A DNA stretch of 64,000 nucleotides from Rhizobium sophoriradicis (GTDB lineage Bacteria; Pseudomonadota; Alphaproteobacteria; Rhizobiales; Rhizobiaceae). The stretch lies in assembly GCF_003939025.1 (NCBI RefSeq), contig NZ_RQIH01000002.1, positions 396,188-460,187 of the forward strand, given 5' to 3'. A program made the position numbers and the translations under genes. Of this stretch, positions 63,372-64,000 are shown piece after piece. Positions within the stretch are counted from its first letter, which is position 1; every line of letters begins with the position of its first letter. A model generated the notes under the pieces. The model ran no database searches. It saw only the letters and a program-made list of their open reading frames with translations, and had not been told where the DNA came from.

Positions 63372-64000
63372 CTACATATTCGGATAGACCGGCCCCTCGC
63401 CGCCCTGCGGCGGCACCCAGTTGATGTTCTGGTTGGGGCCCTTGATGTCGCAGGTCTTGCAGTGCACGCAGTTCTGGGCGTTGATGACGAAGCTCTTGTC
63501 GCCATCCTTCTCCACCCATTCATAGACGCCGGCCGGACAGTAGCGGGTCGACGGGCCGGCATAGATGCCGAGCTCGGAGCTTTTCTGCAGGCCCATGTCC
63601 TTGACCTGCAGATGCACCGGCTGGTCCTCCTCGTGATTGGTGTTCGACAGGAACACCGAGGACAGACGGTCGAAGGTCAGCACGCCATCCGGTTTCGGAT
63701 AGGCGATCGGCTTGTGCTGCGAGGCCGGCTCCAGCGAGGCCGCATCGGTCTTGCCGTGACCAAGCGTGCCGAAGAAGGAGAAGCCGAACAGCGTGTTGGT
63801 CCACATGTCGAGACCGCCGAGCGCCACGCCGAGGGCGGTGCCGAACTTCGACCATAGCGGCTTGACGTTGCGGACCCGCTTCAGATCGCGGCCGATGTCA
63901 CCCTTGCGCCATTCATTCTCGATCTCGACGACCTCGTCATGGCTGCGGCCAGCTGCGATCGCCGCCGCCAGCTTCTCGGCCGCCAGCATGCCCGACAGCA
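63372..64000 (-). CDS. Electron transfer flavoprotein-ubiquinone oxidoreductase, C-terminal part
   Basis: The visible part is the last ~209 residues of the enzyme, which runs off the window at 64000. It has the final 4Fe-4S ferredoxin-like domain with QNCVHCKTCDIKGPNQNINWVPPQGGEGPVY, an almost invariant end of the family. The enzyme feeds electrons from the ETF pool into ubiquinone. The preceding part (LLAAEKLAAAI, then RNVKPLWSKFGT) belongs to the FAD/ubiquinone-binding domain. Confidence 0.95.
   Translation of the reverse strand, partial: LSGMLAAEKLAAAIAAGRSHDEVVEIENEWRKGDIGRDLKRVRNVKPLWSKFGTALGVALGGLDMWTNTLFGFSFFGTLGHGKTDAASLEPASQHKPIAYPKPDGVLTFDRLSSVFLSNTNHEEDQPVHLQVKDMGLQKSSELGIYAGPSTRYCPAGVYEWVEKDGDKSFVINAQNCVHCKTCDIKGPNQNINWVPPQGGEGPVYPNM

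Overview
This window looks like a stretch of the main chromosome of a fast-growing rhizobium, most likely of the Rhizobium etli/leguminosarum group. It is GC-rich and carries RIME-like intergenic palindromes. Its content is typical Rhizobiales housekeeping and conserved-hypothetical genes (ppiD-trpDC-moaC-moeA, holB-metG-tatD, pyrG-secG-tpiA, parE, thrS, folE-hisI, an ETF-QO end). I see no insertion sequence, prophage, CRISPR array or recognisable defence island. The assignment rests on recognising gene families and repeats by eye; no database search was run.

Layout. 0.2-9.5 kb: a TerC-type membrane protein, then a long minus-strand block (rlpA, a dacC-like gene, tmk, holB, metG, tatD, an MBL hydrolase) interrupted by one plus-strand TauE/SafE gene. 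10-18 kb is the accessory-like part: a VCBS-like secreted protein, tRNA-Ser(UGA), a divergent TetR/RidA pair with a duplicated operator, a frameshifted gene, a Cys-motif protein, two transglutaminase-like genes, and a run of very small envelope/stress genes (a 38-aa protein, an entericidin-like lipoprotein, a 38-aa membrane protein, GlsB/YeaQ, DUF883). 18-24 kb: ppiD, trpD, trpC, moaC, moeA. 24-32 kb: a DEAD-box helicase, a FecR plus CHASE2-cyclase pair, two divergent citrate-synthase-like genes (one with an N-terminal helix-turn-helix), and a frameshifted SRPBCC gene. 32-46 kb: pyrG, secG, tpiA, an exported hydrolase, parE, a phytase-like esterase, an AI-2E transporter and several small enzymes. 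46-52 kb: thrS, DUF1697, yidD, a NifU/IscU-like scaffold, folE, hisI, patatin. 52-64 kb: CBS, rhomboid, a candidate small RNA, PAS and PilZ genes, a proline iminopeptidase remnant, a BTLCP cysteine peptidase, a SPOR-containing DD-carboxypeptidase, sdaA, a CoA-transferase and the 3' end of ETF-QO.

The most notable signals are these: a two-copy TetR operator facing an exported RidA homologue that lacks the family's key arginine; a citrate-synthase-like protein with its own DNA-binding domain, reading away from a second citrate synthase across two perfect palindromes; a structured minus-strand RNA candidate ending in a strong terminator just upstream of the rhomboid gene; a DacC-like protein with two of its three penicillin-binding motifs altered; and RIME-like repeats whose ends provide the stop codons of neighbouring genes. 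Three genes (13.1-13.4, 31.6-32.1 and 55.5-55.8 kb) carry single-base frameshifts.
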